In this document: positions 14,617-22,390 of the stretch, piece by piece
How the letters are laid out: every line of letters begins with the position of its first letter
Position numbering within the stretch: the first letter of the stretch is position 1
Assembly (NCBI GenBank): GCA_964432995.1
Contig: CAYSPU010000046.1
Coordinates: forward strand, 1-28,056
Direction: 5' to 3'
Source of the DNA: CAYSPU01 sp964432995
Lineage (GTDB): Bacteria > Verrucomicrobiota > Verrucomicrobiia > Limisphaerales > JAHDYP01
Length of the DNA stretch: 28,056 nucleotides
The notes under the pieces: model-generated
Databases searched by the model: none
Told to the model about the DNA's origin: nothing
What the model saw: the letters and a program-made list of their open reading frames with translations, nothing else
Program-made: the position numbers and the translations under genes

Positions 14617-16551
14617 CTACTGCGCTTCGGCCATGGCGGCCTTGAGGGCGCTCACCGCCGCGGGCAGGATAGGTTCCAGCTTGGGGAGTTGGTCGTGGAG
14701 TCGCAGCAAGGTCTCGCGGGCACCGGCCTGAACCAGCCGCTGATACCATCGAAGGAATTCCGCACTGACAGTTCCGGTTTGGGCGGGATGCTGTCCAAGT
14801 TCGCCCTGAGCGGCCTCGCAGAGAAGCAAAGCCGCCATCCGGCGCGGGTCCTCAGCGGCCGCCGCGTTTCGCCAGGAGACCAGGGCGCGGGTGGTGTCGC
14901 CACTCAGGAGCAGCGCTTCGGCACGTTGCGCCGCGATGTGCGGATCCACGGCGAAATGCCGGGAAGCCTCGCCCGTCCAATCGAGTGCGAACTCGAAGAA
15001 CTCGGGCCGGCTCAGGGCGATTTGGCCGCCGAAGAGCCAGGCGTCCCGCTTTTTGGCGTCGCGGCTGACCACCCGGTGCAGGGTCTCCAGGGCCGGGACG
15101 GGGAGGTTCTGCTGCCAGAGGCACTTGGCCAGAAGACTCTCGAGAGCTGGATCATCGGGGTGTTCCTTGAGGCCGGATTCGAGGACGCGTTGGGCGGCGG
15201 CCGGTCGCTGCAGGCGCACCAAGGCCAGGGCCCAGGATTGGAACGGCAGGCTGCCGAAGACTTCGGGGGCTTGCGGAAAATGCGCCGGTTGTTTCCGGGT
15301 GGCCACACACTTCTCATATTCGGCGGCGGCGGGTTCGAACCGATCGAGTTGGAGCAGGGCGTTGGCGCGGAGCAGGTGCAGAGTGGCGGTCAGAGGAGCG
15401 GCGCGACCGAGCGGCGAAGCGCATGCCTCCAACACTCCCGCGAAGTCGTGTGCCGACAAGAGCTGGCCGGCGTAGCGGCTCAGGAAGGCCTCGCGAAACT
15501 CGGGGAGGACCGACTGCGGCGGGCGTTTGTTGAGGAGTTGCGCAGCCGTCCGGTAGTGCTCGAGGCCTGCGGCGACGGAACCGGCCTTGCAGAGTTCCAT
15601 GCCGAGGTTCATCTGGAGATTGGCGTCGTCCGGCCTCTCGCCGACGGCTTGCCGGAGGAGGGACAGGTTGCGGTCCTGTTTGCGGCGGTCGGTGACCACT
15701 TCTGCCTGGTAACCGTGGTGCCGGAGGACGGCGCGGCCGGTCCGGCTCTCGAGGCCCCAGAGGCTCGCTCGCTGGTTGACCGAAGGGAAACACGACTCGT
15801 GGATCCGTCCCTCGAAGAGCACTCCGGGCGCGTTGCGAAAGAGCCGGGGCACATAGCTTGGTCCCAGGTGCTCCCGGCCCTCGTTCAAGAGGGGTAACCG
15901 GTAGCTCATCACCCGAGCATCCTGAAGATCGTCGCGAAGCGCCGGCAGAGTGTCCGACCGAAGTTCCTCGTCGGCGTCGATGACCAGGACCCAGTCGCCT
16001 CGGGCCAGGGCGAGGGCGGCATTGCGGGCCGCGCTGAAGTCGTCGCCCCATGTGAAGGTGCCCACTTCCCCACCTTGAGCCCGCGCCAGGTCCATCGTGC
16101 GATCGGTGGAACCAGTATCGACCACGACGATTTGCCAGGCGACATCACGAACGGATTGGAGGCACTGGGTCAGGAATCGTTCCTCATTCCTGACAATGAG
16201 GCAGACGGAAAGACGAGGCTCGGCGGGGGCCGGAGCGGGCGTGGGCCAGTCGGAGGTGGCAGGGGTGGCGGGTGCGCCCCGGGGCGGGCGGCGGTCCAGA
16301 TCCCGGGCGAGTTGGCGGGCGGTCTTCCAGCCGGGAGCCAACCGGCAAGCCTGGGCGAGGCACGATCGCGCCCGGTCCGGGTCATCGGCGGTTCGGGCGA
16401 TTTCGGCCAGGAGCACCCAGGCTTCCGGGTGAAACGGCCGCTCGTCGAGGGCGGTCAGGGCTGCGTCCCACGCGGCGCGGTGTTCCCCTGCGGCCAGGCG
16501 CGCCCGGGCGGCATCGAGATTGCCTCTTCGAGCCGCGTCGGGGCTGTCCAT
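14617..16551 (-). CDS. TPR-containing family 2 glycosyltransferase, possible flagellin-modifying enzyme
   Basis: About 644 residues. Residues 10-85 are TPR-like. Residues 113-240 are a GT-A, family 2 catalytic domain (LSVCLIVRNEERFLTQCLQSV, VVVDTGSTDRTMDLA, the WGDDFSAARN segment, and the DxD motif DAD at 192-194). After this comes PRLFRN and a long TPR region (residues about 300-640). GT2-TPR proteins of this kind (SunS-like) glycosylate proteins or peptides. Position 99 bases downstream of flagellin on the same strand suggests that flagellin is the acceptor. This is inference, as is co-transcription. No terminator was seen between the two. The enzyme is cytoplasmic. Confidence 0.85.
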   Translation of the reverse strand: MDSPDAARRGNLDAARARLAAGEHRAAWDAALTALDERPFHPEAWVLLAEIARTADDPDRARSCLAQACRLAPGWKTARQLARDLDRRPPRGAPATPATSDWPTPAPAPAEPRLSVCLIVRNEERFLTQCLQSVRDVAWQIVVVDTGSTDRTMDLARAQGGEVGTFTWGDDFSAARNAALALARGDWVLVIDADEELRSDTLPALRDDLQDARVMSYRLPLLNEGREHLGPSYVPRLFRNAPGVLFEGRIHESCFPSVNQRASLWGLESRTGRAVLRHHGYQAEVVTDRRKQDRNLSLLRQAVGERPDDANLQMNLGMELCKAGSVAAGLEHYRTAAQLLNKRPPQSVLPEFREAFLSRYAGQLLSAHDFAGVLEACASPLGRAAPLTATLHLLRANALLQLDRFEPAAAEYEKCVATRKQPAHFPQAPEVFGSLPFQSWALALVRLQRPAAAQRVLESGLKEHPDDPALESLLAKCLWQQNLPVPALETLHRVVSRDAKKRDAWLFGGQIALSRPEFFEFALDWTGEASRHFAVDPHIAAQRAEALLLSGDTTRALVSWRNAAAAEDPRRMAALLLCEAAQGELGQHPAQTGTVSAEFLRWYQRLVQAGARETLLRLHDQLPKLEPILPAAVSALKAAMAEAQ

Positions 16552-16650
16552 GGTTGGTCCTGCCCGTCAGGTTCGGGTCTGCATCTGCTCGCCCGGTGCC
16601 GCCTGGGTGGAGCCGGCGGCGAGGTTGGTGTGGCGGACGCGGACTGACGG

Positions 16651-17463
16651 TTACTGCAGGAGCTTGAGTGCGCTCTGGGGCAGGGCATTGGCCTGGGCCA
16701 ACATGGCCGTGCCCGCCTGGACGAGGATGTTGTAGCGCGCGTATTGCGTGCTCTCGTCGGCGACGTCGACGTCCTGGATCCGGGAACTGGCGGCGGTCAG
16801 GTTTTCCTTGCTGACCTGCAACTGTTCGGAAGTGAAGTTGAGCCGCGACTGATAGGCGCCGATCTGGGCGCGGTCGCTTGCCAGTTGCGTGATGGCCTCG
16901 CGGACATGGGAGAGCGCGGTGGCGGCGCCGGAGGTGGTGCTGATGGTGGTGCCGGTGGCCAGGGCGTTCGAGTACTGGGTCGGCGTGGTCAGATCGATGC
17001 CCGCCATCGTGAAGGTGTTGCCTTCGGAGTCGATCGTCACGTCGAGCGCCGTCGCGGAGAAGAGGGTGACGCCGTTGAAATCCTTGTCGCGGGCGCTGAT
17101 GACGTAGTCCTGCAGTTCGAGGAACTCGGCCTGGTAGAGGGCGCGGTCCCCGTCGGACTTGGTGACGTCCTGGGCCAGGATGGCCAACTCGCTCATGCGA
17201 TCGAGGGCCTTGGCGATCTTCTTGAGATAGCCGTCCTGGGTTTGGGTGAACGAGATCGCGTTGCCGACGTTGGATTTGGCGGCGCCGAGGCGCTGGACTT
17301 GGGCATCCAGACGGGAGGCGACGGCCAGGCCGGCGGCGTCGTCGGCCGGGTTGACGATCTTCGAGCCCGAGCTGAGCCGGGAGAGCGACTTCGAGAGCAT
17401 GGCGCTGCTCGAAGCGAGATTCGAGGCTGCGGCTTGAGCCTGGGTGTTGGTGTTGATGACCAT
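16651..17463 (-). CDS. fliC: Flagellin, short form
   Basis: 270 residues. The N-terminal D0/D1 region is classical: MVINTNTQAQAAASNL, SLSRLSSGSKIVNPADDAAGLAVASRL. The C-terminal region is equally typical: QIGAYQSRLNFTSEQLQVSKENLTAA, then SRIQDVDVADESTQYARYNILVQAG and ANALPQSALKLLQ. Only about 60 residues lie between the D1 halves, so outer D2/D3 domains are nearly absent and the filament should be thin-walled and smooth. It lies 15 bases after csrA and in the same direction as fliW, so its translation is probably governed by the FliW-CsrA switch. The start is supported by an AAAAGGT Shine-Dalgarno sequence. Confidence 0.96.
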   Translation of the reverse strand: MVINTNTQAQAAASNLASSSAMLSKSLSRLSSGSKIVNPADDAAGLAVASRLDAQVQRLGAAKSNVGNAISFTQTQDGYLKKIAKALDRMSELAILAQDVTKSDGDRALYQAEFLELQDYVISARDKDFNGVTLFSATALDVTIDSEGNTFTMAGIDLTTPTQYSNALATGTTISTTSGAATALSHVREAITQLASDRAQIGAYQSRLNFTSEQLQVSKENLTAASSRIQDVDVADESTQYARYNILVQAGTAMLAQANALPQSALKLLQ

Positions 17464-17478
17464 GGGGTGTACCTTTTG
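17464..17478 (-). promoter_or_regulatory. Flagellin ribosome-binding site in the csrA-flagellin gap
   Basis: The 15 bases between the csrA TAA and the flagellin ATG contain AAAAGGT about seven bases before the start, one of very few clear Shine-Dalgarno sites in this window. The leader in the gap has no GGA, the core of known CsrA targets, so if CsrA represses flagellin here it must use sites inside csrA or a non-canonical GG. Confidence 0.6.
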
Positions 17479-17769
17479 TTATTCAGTTTGGGAGGGAGGA
17501 CGGCGGAGCGTGACCGGCCCCGGCGAGGGGACGGCATCCGGGGCGGCAGCAGGCGAAACGGGGAGCTTGGGCAACTGCGGGCGCGTGCTGGTGAGGGCCT
17601 CGCGGTTGGCTCTCTGAATCTCCTCGTACACTTCCTGACGATGCACCGGCACCGTACTGGGTGCTTCGATTCCCAGCTTCACCTGCTCGCCATCGACACG
17701 CACCACCTTGACCAGGATGCGTCCGTCAATGACGATGCTCTCGTTGACTTTTCGGGAGAGGATCAGCAT
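17479..17769 (-). CDS. csrA: Carbon storage/flagellin translation regulator CsrA with extended C-terminal tail
   Basis: 96 residues. Residues 1-60 are a canonical CsrA: MLILSRKVNESIVIDGRI, VKLGIEAPSTVPVHRQEVYEEI with the RNA-contact Arg44. About 35 extra residues follow, rich in Pro, Ala and Ser (LPKLPVSPAAAPDAVPSPG); typical CsrA is 60-75 residues. In organisms with FliW, CsrA binds the flagellin leader and blocks translation until FliW titrates it. The gene lies 12 bases after fliW and 15 bases before flagellin, all in one direction, which fits that partner switch. Most mutations in the tail would be tolerated; whether the tail has a role is unknown. Confidence 0.95.
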   Translation of the reverse strand: MLILSRKVNESIVIDGRILVKVVRVDGEQVKLGIEAPSTVPVHRQEVYEEIQRANREALTSTRPQLPKLPVSPAAAPDAVPSPGPVTLRRPPSQTE

Positions 17770-17781
17770 GAGGGTCGAAGG

Positions 17782-18213
17782 TTAGGAAACGGCGGGCAAC
17801 GGATGTTGCAGGGCGTAGCCCGCCGCGTTCAGCGGAATGACCTGCTTCGCAACCAGGGTGTGCCGATTGATCACAATCGGGCCCTTGAGATTGACGGTTG
17901 CCTCGTTGGCCCTCCGCAGGGTCACAATGTTAAACACCAAAGCGTCCTCGGGGCTCTGCAGCCCCAGGAAATGAACGTCCTCCTCACTCAACTCCGGCCG
18001 ATAGGCCGGCACCGCCACCGCCGGAGGAATCACCAGGAACGACTGCCGTGGCGGCTCCAGCATCTGCAGCCACAGAAACGGTGCCTCTTCGGGATGCGTC
18101 AACAGCACGTACTTCTTGTGTTGCTCGAAGCCCAGTAGCCCCAAGGGCAAGTGCAGGATGTTCTCGCTCTTCACCTCGAGGTTCTCCGGTTCGACTGTCG
18201 CAGCACTTTTCAT
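17782..18213 (-). CDS. fliW: Flagellar assembly factor FliW
   Basis: About 143 residues. Recognised by ILHLPLGLLGFEQHKKYVLL, PFLWLQMLEPPRQSFLVIPP, EDALVFNIVTLRR and the ending VNLKGPIVINRHTLVAKQVI, which together are the FliW beta-barrel pattern. FliW binds either flagellin or CsrA, relieving CsrA repression of flagellin translation when the filament is being exported. ATG 18213 was chosen because homologues start a few residues before the first strand; ATG 18243 in frame would place the start upstream of the candidate promoter. It is the first gene of the fliW-csrA-flagellin cluster. Confidence 0.93.
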   Translation of the reverse strand: MKSAATVEPENLEVKSENILHLPLGLLGFEQHKKYVLLTHPEEAPFLWLQMLEPPRQSFLVIPPAVAVPAYRPELSEEDVHFLGLQSPEDALVFNIVTLRRANEATVNLKGPIVINRHTLVAKQVIPLNAAGYALQHPLPAVS

Positions 18214-18238
18214 CGCGTTAGCGGTCAGGCGTCGGCTA

Positions 18239-18254
18239 AGCACCGCACATGCCA
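18239..18254 (-). promoter_or_regulatory. Sigma-54-like promoter candidate upstream of fliW
   Basis: On the minus strand the sequence reads CTGGCATG, four bases, GTGCT, with the required GG-N10-GC spacing, against consensus YTGGCACG-N4-TTGCW (two mismatches). The GC element would put transcription start near 18228, about 15 bases before the fliW ATG. RpoN-dependent flagellar promoters are common in other phyla; their use here is inference from a single match by eye. Confidence 0.35.
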
Positions 18255-18564
18255 GCCGTCAGACACCATCGGAGAGGCGCTTCATAACGACTTGATAGCC
18301 AAATCTCTGCGCGCTACGCCCCACAGCAAAATCGCTCATGCCCCCACCTCGCCACCCTGCGGCAATTTCCGCCGGGGGACCCGCACCCCCGGGCTACTTT
18401 TGCCGGGAGACGACTCGCCACCGACGGCAATTCCGCCACGCCCGTCCAGGTGTTCGGCGAGTGATCGTAGCGCACAGACACGCCGCCGGCTACTCCGGAT
18501 CGCCCTCGATTGCGCACCGGCGGTTGAGGCTCCCCGGCGGATGCGGAATCGGTCAATGAAAAGG
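18255..18564. other. Non-coding interval between fliW and cheR with a GC hairpin
   Basis: No plausible gene in this part of the divergent 18214-18732 interval. The notable element is a perfect 7-bp hairpin (CCGGGGG 18372-18378, CCCCCGG 18386-18392) followed on the plus strand by GCTACTTTTG, and a wider TTGCCG/CGGCAA pairing around it. As no plus-strand gene lies upstream, a terminator role is doubtful. It may insulate the two divergent flagellar/chemotaxis transcripts. Confidence 0.35.
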
Positions 18565-18592
18565 TAAAGTTCATCCTCCGGTCTGCCGATGT
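18565..18592 (+). promoter_or_regulatory. Sigma-28 (FliA/SigD-type) promoter for the cheR operon
   Basis: TAAAGTTC (-35, TAAA at 18565-18568), a 16-base interval after TAAA, and GCCGATGT (18585-18592) match the TAAA-N14/16-GCCGATAT flagellar sigma consensus at 4 of 4 and 7 of 8 bases. The predicted transcript would start near 18600 and have a leader of about 130 bases before the cheR ATG at 18733. This location excludes the upstream in-frame ATG at 18589, which falls in the -10 element. Confidence 0.65.
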
Positions 18593-18732
18593 ACATCCTC
18601 GAAAAGACGAACATGAGCTCGCCTCAGGTGTTGCTTGGGGCGTTGGCGGGACAAGCAGGCAGGGGAGAAGCGCGAACGGCAAGGGTGCAGAACGTCGATC
18701 AGTCCAATTCAGTCCGCGGAGAGCACGGCAAT

Positions 18733-19554
18733 ATGTCGCGACGTCACGACGAGACGGCCAGTTTTGAATACATCATCTCCCTGGTCTACGAGCGCAGCCG
18801 CATCCGGCTGCACGACGGCAAGCACTCGCTCATCCGGGCGCGGTTGGGCAAGCGGATGCGGCACCACGGGTTCGAGCACCTGAGCGACTATTGCAGCTAC
18901 CTGCAGAGTACGGGAGACGAGGAAGAGGTGACGCACGTGGTCGACGCGCTCACGACGAACTTCACTTCGTTTCTGCGGGAGAAGAGTCACTTCGAGTTTC
19001 TGGTGCGGCACGCGTTGCCGGAGCTGTTGGCTCCCAGCCAGAGGAGCTTCCAGGTGTGGAGCGCCGCCTGCGCGACCGGCGAGGAACCATTCAGCCTGGC
19101 GTGCTACCTGGCGGAGTTCTACCCCCCGGTTTCGGGCTGGAACTGGCGGATTCTGGCGACCGACATTTCAACGAAGGCGCTCCGGAAAGCGGAGGCGGGG
19201 GTCTATCCGTTGGACCGGATTGAGGGTCTGCCGTTGGAGTGGCGCCGGCGTTACTTCCAGCGCGGAACCGGCCAGTGGGAAGGGCACTGCCGCGTCAAGC
19301 CCGCCCTGGCGGAGCGCGTTGAGTTTCGGCAATTGAACCTGCTCGAGCCCTACACCATTCCGGATCCGTTTCCGGTGATCCTCTGCCGCAACGTGATGAT
19401 TTACTTCGATCGCCCCACGCAGGAGCAGTTGGTGCGGCAGTTGAGCCGGTTCCTCGTCCCCAAGGGCTACCTGCTGATCGGCCACTCGGAGAGTCTCAAC
19501 GGCCTGTCGATCGGCATGCGCTGCCTGCGACCGAGTGTCTACCAGAAGACCTAG
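18733..19554 (+). CDS. cheR: Chemotaxis protein methyltransferase CheR
   Basis: 273 residues. The N-terminal helical domain reads FEYIISLVYERSRIRLHDGK and the linker TTNFTSFLRE (canonical TNxTxFFRE). The SAM-binding domain has WSAACATGEEPFSLACYLAE (family C-S-T-G-E-E-P-Y-S) and LCRNVMIYFDRP near residues 215-226, then GYLLIGHSESL. It methylates glutamates of chemoreceptors at the membrane. ATG 18733 was chosen because CheR proteins begin about ten residues before the FxxI helix and because the sigma-28-like element lies upstream. It is followed by cheD after nine bases, so it is the first gene of an operon with cheD, an HDOD gene and cheB. The C-terminus has no pentapeptide-binding extras. 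Confidence 0.95.
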   Translation: MSRRHDETASFEYIISLVYERSRIRLHDGKHSLIRARLGKRMRHHGFEHLSDYCSYLQSTGDEEEVTHVVDALTTNFTSFLREKSHFEFLVRHALPELLAPSQRSFQVWSAACATGEEPFSLACYLAEFYPPVSGWNWRILATDISTKALRKAEAGVYPLDRIEGLPLEWRRRYFQRGTGQWEGHCRVKPALAERVEFRQLNLLEPYTIPDPFPVILCRNVMIYFDRPTQEQLVRQLSRFLVPKGYLLIGHSESLNGLSIGMRCLRPSVYQKT

Positions 19555-19563
19555 GAACTCCAG

Positions 19564-20091
19564 ATGCCTTCTCCCACGTTCGTCAGCGGCTTTGAGCATC
19601 GGGTGGTGGTCGGCATCGCCGAACTGGCCGTCTCGAACAACCCGAACGTCATCCTGACGACCTACTCCCTCGGTTCGTGCCTGGGCATCAGCGTCTACGA
19701 CCCGGTGGTTCACGCGGGAGGATTGCTGCACATCATGCTGCCCGATTCCGGAATCGACGCGGTGAAAGCCGCCGACAAGCCCGCAATGTTTGTCGATTCT
19801 GGGGTTCCCGCGCTCTTCCGGGCGTGCTATCAATTGGGGGCGGTGAAACAGCGGATGATCATCAGCGTCGCCGGCGGAGCGCAGATCATGGACGAGAGCG
19901 GTTTCTTCAGCATCGGCCGTAGGAACTGCGATGCGTTGGCGCAATTGCTGCAGCAAAACGGACTGCAGGTCTCCGCCCAGCAGGTGGGCGGGATGGTCAA
20001 CCGCACCATGTACCTCCGCCTGGCCACCGGCGAGGTGCGCCTGAAGGTCTCCGGCGAACCCAGGGAGACGATCCTCTATGCAGGAGCTTGA
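19564..20091 (+). CDS. cheD: Chemoreceptor glutamine deamidase CheD
   Basis: 175 residues. The catalytic region reads LTTYSLGSCLGISVYDP, with nucleophile Cys39, and GGLLHIMLPDS with His56; a Thr precedes the Cys as in the family triad. Later motifs (SVAGGAQIM, FSIGRRNCDAL, VGGMVNRTMYL) are also characteristic. CheD deamidates receptor glutamines and in some bacteria interacts with CheC or CheY. It ends inside the next gene: the last 14 bases overlap the HDOD start, so translation is probably coupled. Confidence 0.95.
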   Translation: MPSPTFVSGFEHRVVVGIAELAVSNNPNVILTTYSLGSCLGISVYDPVVHAGGLLHIMLPDSGIDAVKAADKPAMFVDSGVPALFRACYQLGAVKQRMIISVAGGAQIMDESGFFSIGRRNCDALAQLLQQNGLQVSAQQVGGMVNRTMYLRLATGEVRLKVSGEPRETILYAGA

Positions 20092-20926
20092 CGACTACAT
20101 CAACAAGGTGAAGCACCTGCCCCCGGCACCCCGGATTCTGCCGGAGCTGTTGCGCCTTTTGAAGCGGGACGATGTGGACAACAGCAAGGTGGTGACCTGC
20201 ATTTCGTTCGACCCTTCCCTCACAGCCAGCGTCCTGCAGCTCTGCAACAGCGCCCTCTACTCGCCAGCCACCCCCATCGGCGACCTCAACCAGGCCATCA
20301 CCTGGCTCGGCTTCAAACAGATCTACCAACTCGTCGCCGCGGTCGTCGGTTCCCGGGCCCTCGGCCCCGCCCAAACCGGCTACGGCATCAACAAGGGCGA
20401 GCTCTGGGAACACTCCGTGGCCTCCGCCGTCGCCGGCCAGTTGCTGGCCCGGAAGCTTGGTGACGACGAGAACATGGTGTTCACCGCAGCCCTCCTGCAC
20501 GACCTGGGCAAGATCATTCTTTCCGAGGCCTTGGAAGGCATCTACACGAAACTGGTCGAGGAAACCCAGCAACACCAGCAGGCCCTCCTCGATGCCGAGA
20601 AACGACTCCTCGGAGTTCAACACGCCGAGATCGGCGGCCGCCTCCTCGCCCGCTGGAAGTTCCCAGAGAACATCGTCACCGCCGTTTGGTTCCACCATCA
20701 ACCCAAGGCGGCGGCGCCGCACGACCGCCTCGCCGCCTACATCTACCTGGGCAACCTCATCGCCCATTTCCTCGGACACAGCTACGGGCATCAGGCCCTG
20801 GCGCTCCGCGGACGCACCGACGCCCTGGACATCCTCGGCCTCAGTCCGGAATCGCTGCCCCACCACATGATCGAGACCGTCGAACAACTCGCCCTGGTGG
20901 AGGCCCTCTTCCACCCACCCGTCTAG
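20078..20926 (+). CDS. HDOD-domain protein in the chemotaxis operon
   Basis: 282 residues. Starts with LPPAPRILPELLRLLKRDDVDNSKV, the typical HDOD entry helix pair, then PSLTASVLQLCNSALYSP, ITWLGFKQIYQLV, a retained HDLGK (ALLHDLGKIIL) and the AEIGGRLLARWKFPENIVTAVWFHHQP region. HDOD proteins usually lack full HD phosphodiesterase chemistry and act as regulatory binding proteins linked to c-di-GMP, chemotaxis and motility. Here a single HDOD domain makes up nearly the whole protein, with no CheW, EAL or REC partner domain fused. It overlaps cheD by 14 bases and precedes cheB by three bases, so it is a real operon member. Its target is unknown. Confidence 0.88.
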   Translation: MQELDDYINKVKHLPPAPRILPELLRLLKRDDVDNSKVVTCISFDPSLTASVLQLCNSALYSPATPIGDLNQAITWLGFKQIYQLVAAVVGSRALGPAQTGYGINKGELWEHSVASAVAGQLLARKLGDDENMVFTAALLHDLGKIILSEALEGIYTKLVEETQQHQQALLDAEKRLLGVQHAEIGGRLLARWKFPENIVTAVWFHHQPKAAAPHDRLAAYIYLGNLIAHFLGHSYGHQALALRGRTDALDILGLSPESLPHHMIETVEQLALVEALFHPPV

Positions 20927-20929
20927 CCC

Positions 20930-22123
20930 ATGGGCCGCATCCGCGTCATGGTGGTCGACGACTCGGCGCTCGTGCGCCGGGCCATGACCGAGTGCCTCTC
21001 GCGCGAACCCGATCTCGAGGTCGTGGGGACCGCCGTGGACCCCTACGTGGCGCGCGACAAGATCGCGTCGCTGAACCCGGATGTCATCACGCTGGACATC
21101 GAGATGCCGCGGATGGACGGCATCACGTTCCTGAAGTTGATCATGAAGCACCGGCCGATGCCGGTGGTGGTCATGAGCTCGCTCACCACCGCCGGGTCGG
21201 ACAAGGCCATGCAGGCCCTGCAGGCCGGAGCGGTCGACGTCATCGCCAAGCCCAGCGGCGCGTTCTCCGTGGCCGATAGCCAGTTGCTCGCCGAGAAGAT
21301 CCGCGCCGCCGCCCAGTCGCGGCTCAGCCGCCTGCCTCGTTCCACCGGGCAGACCATCTTCCTGCAGCGCCCCGCCAGCGCTCCTGGAACCGCCCCCCAA
21401 ACACCGGCCGCCGCCACCTCCGCCACCCCGGATCGATCCCGGACAGTCGGCCCCGGACTCCTCAGTGCCGTACCCCCCAAACTGCCGCTCAGCGCACACC
21501 GTCGCCGCTACGCTCCCCGCTCCCTGATCCTCATGGGCGCTTCCACGGGCGGGACGGAAGCCCTGAAGAGCGTGCTGACCCGGCTCTCCCCGGATCTGCC
21601 TCCCATCCTGATCGTCCAGCACATCCCCGCCTACTTCTCGCGCGCCTTCGCCGACCGCTTGAACCACCTCTGCCAACTCGAAGTCCGCGAAGCCAAAGCC
21701 GGCGACCGCCTCCAGCCCGGGCTCGTTCTGATTGCCCCCGGCGGTTATCACCTCGTCGTCCGCTGGGCCGCCAACAGTTACGCGGTGGACCTCAACGAGG
21801 GGCCCATGGTCCACCACCAACGCCCCGCGGTGGACGTCTTGTTCGAGTCCGCCGTCAAAGCGGGCGCCGCTCCCCACAGTCTCTCCGTGCTCCTCACCGG
21901 CATGGGGGCGGACGGCGCTTCCGGACTGCTGCGTCTGTGTGAAGCCGGTGGCGCCACCATCGCCCAAAATGAGGAAAGCTGCGTCGTCTTCGGCATGCCG
22001 CGCGAAGCCATCCGACGCGGCGCCGCCCGGGAAGTCCTGCACCTCGACCAGATCGCCGACCGCATCGAGCAGCACGCCTCGAGTGTGGCGCTCCGACCGG
22101 TGGGCGCCGCCCTCTCGGCGTAG
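20930..22123 (+). CDS. cheB: Chemotaxis protein-glutamate methylesterase CheB
   Basis: 397 residues. Receiver domain 1-125: Asp10/Asp11, phospho-acceptor Asp56 (VITLDIEMPRMDG), MSSLT and Lys107 (IAKPSG). A Pro/Ala/Thr-rich linker of about 65 residues (about 132-195) is followed by the methylesterase domain with catalytic Ser205 (MGASTGG), His231 (VQHIPAYFS) and Asp328 (TGMGADGA). It removes receptor methyl groups when phosphorylated by CheA and completes the adaptation set with CheR and CheD. The linker is longer than the short linker of enteric CheB. cheB is the last gene of the operon; a dispersed repeat follows immediately. Confidence 0.96.
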   Translation: MGRIRVMVVDDSALVRRAMTECLSREPDLEVVGTAVDPYVARDKIASLNPDVITLDIEMPRMDGITFLKLIMKHRPMPVVVMSSLTTAGSDKAMQALQAGAVDVIAKPSGAFSVADSQLLAEKIRAAAQSRLSRLPRSTGQTIFLQRPASAPGTAPQTPAAATSATPDRSRTVGPGLLSAVPPKLPLSAHRRRYAPRSLILMGASTGGTEALKSVLTRLSPDLPPILIVQHIPAYFSRAFADRLNHLCQLEVREAKAGDRLQPGLVLIAPGGYHLVVRWAANSYAVDLNEGPMVHHQRPAVDVLFESAVKAGAAPHSLSVLLTGMGADGASGLLRLCEAGGATIAQNEESCVVFGMPREAIRRGAAREVLHLDQIADRIEQHASSVALRPVGAALSA

Positions 22124-22142
22124 GGGGCCAGCACCGTCTGGC

Positions 22143-22262
22143 CGCTCCGGACCGCCCGCCGTCCCGGCGGGCAGCAGCCTCACCTGCCGGACGCGATCTC
22201 GAACCATCGGAGCACTGCCGCCCAGCGCCGCCGCTGCGACCGGGGACCGGTCGCGCTCCGGA
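22143..22262 (-). repeat. Dispersed hairpin repeat, copy C (inverted)
   Basis: Read on the minus strand it matches copies A and B in order: GGAGCGCGACC, an 8-bp perfect stem (22236-22243 with 22247-22254), GCAGCGGC, the region around GATCGCGTCCGGCAGG, GCTGCTGCCCGCCGGGAC and GGCGGGCGGTCCG, whose second stem is perfect (GCCCGCC with GGCGGGC). A further half-copy of CGGACCGCCCGCC occurs at 22258-22271. It fills the gap 22124-22290 between cheB and the galactosidase; the rest of that gap has no recognised element. Confidence 0.65.
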
Positions 22263-22390
22263 CCGCCCGCCCTCGGGGACTGGTGACCGACAACCTCCGG
22301 ATGGACGGGTGCCCCCTGCCGCGAAGACTTTTGCATTGCGCCGATCCGACTTCTCTCTAGACTTGGATATAGCGCCAGCCAAAGCAGCCT

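Noticed and set aside
18372..18402. Rho-independent terminator
   Set aside because: The hairpin with TTTT lies on the plus strand, but no plus-strand gene ends upstream of it and the T run is short and interrupted.
18314..18682. A 122-codon minus-strand gene between fliW and cheR
   Set aside because: Cys/Arg/Ser-rich with no motif, and it overlaps the sigma-28 promoter match.
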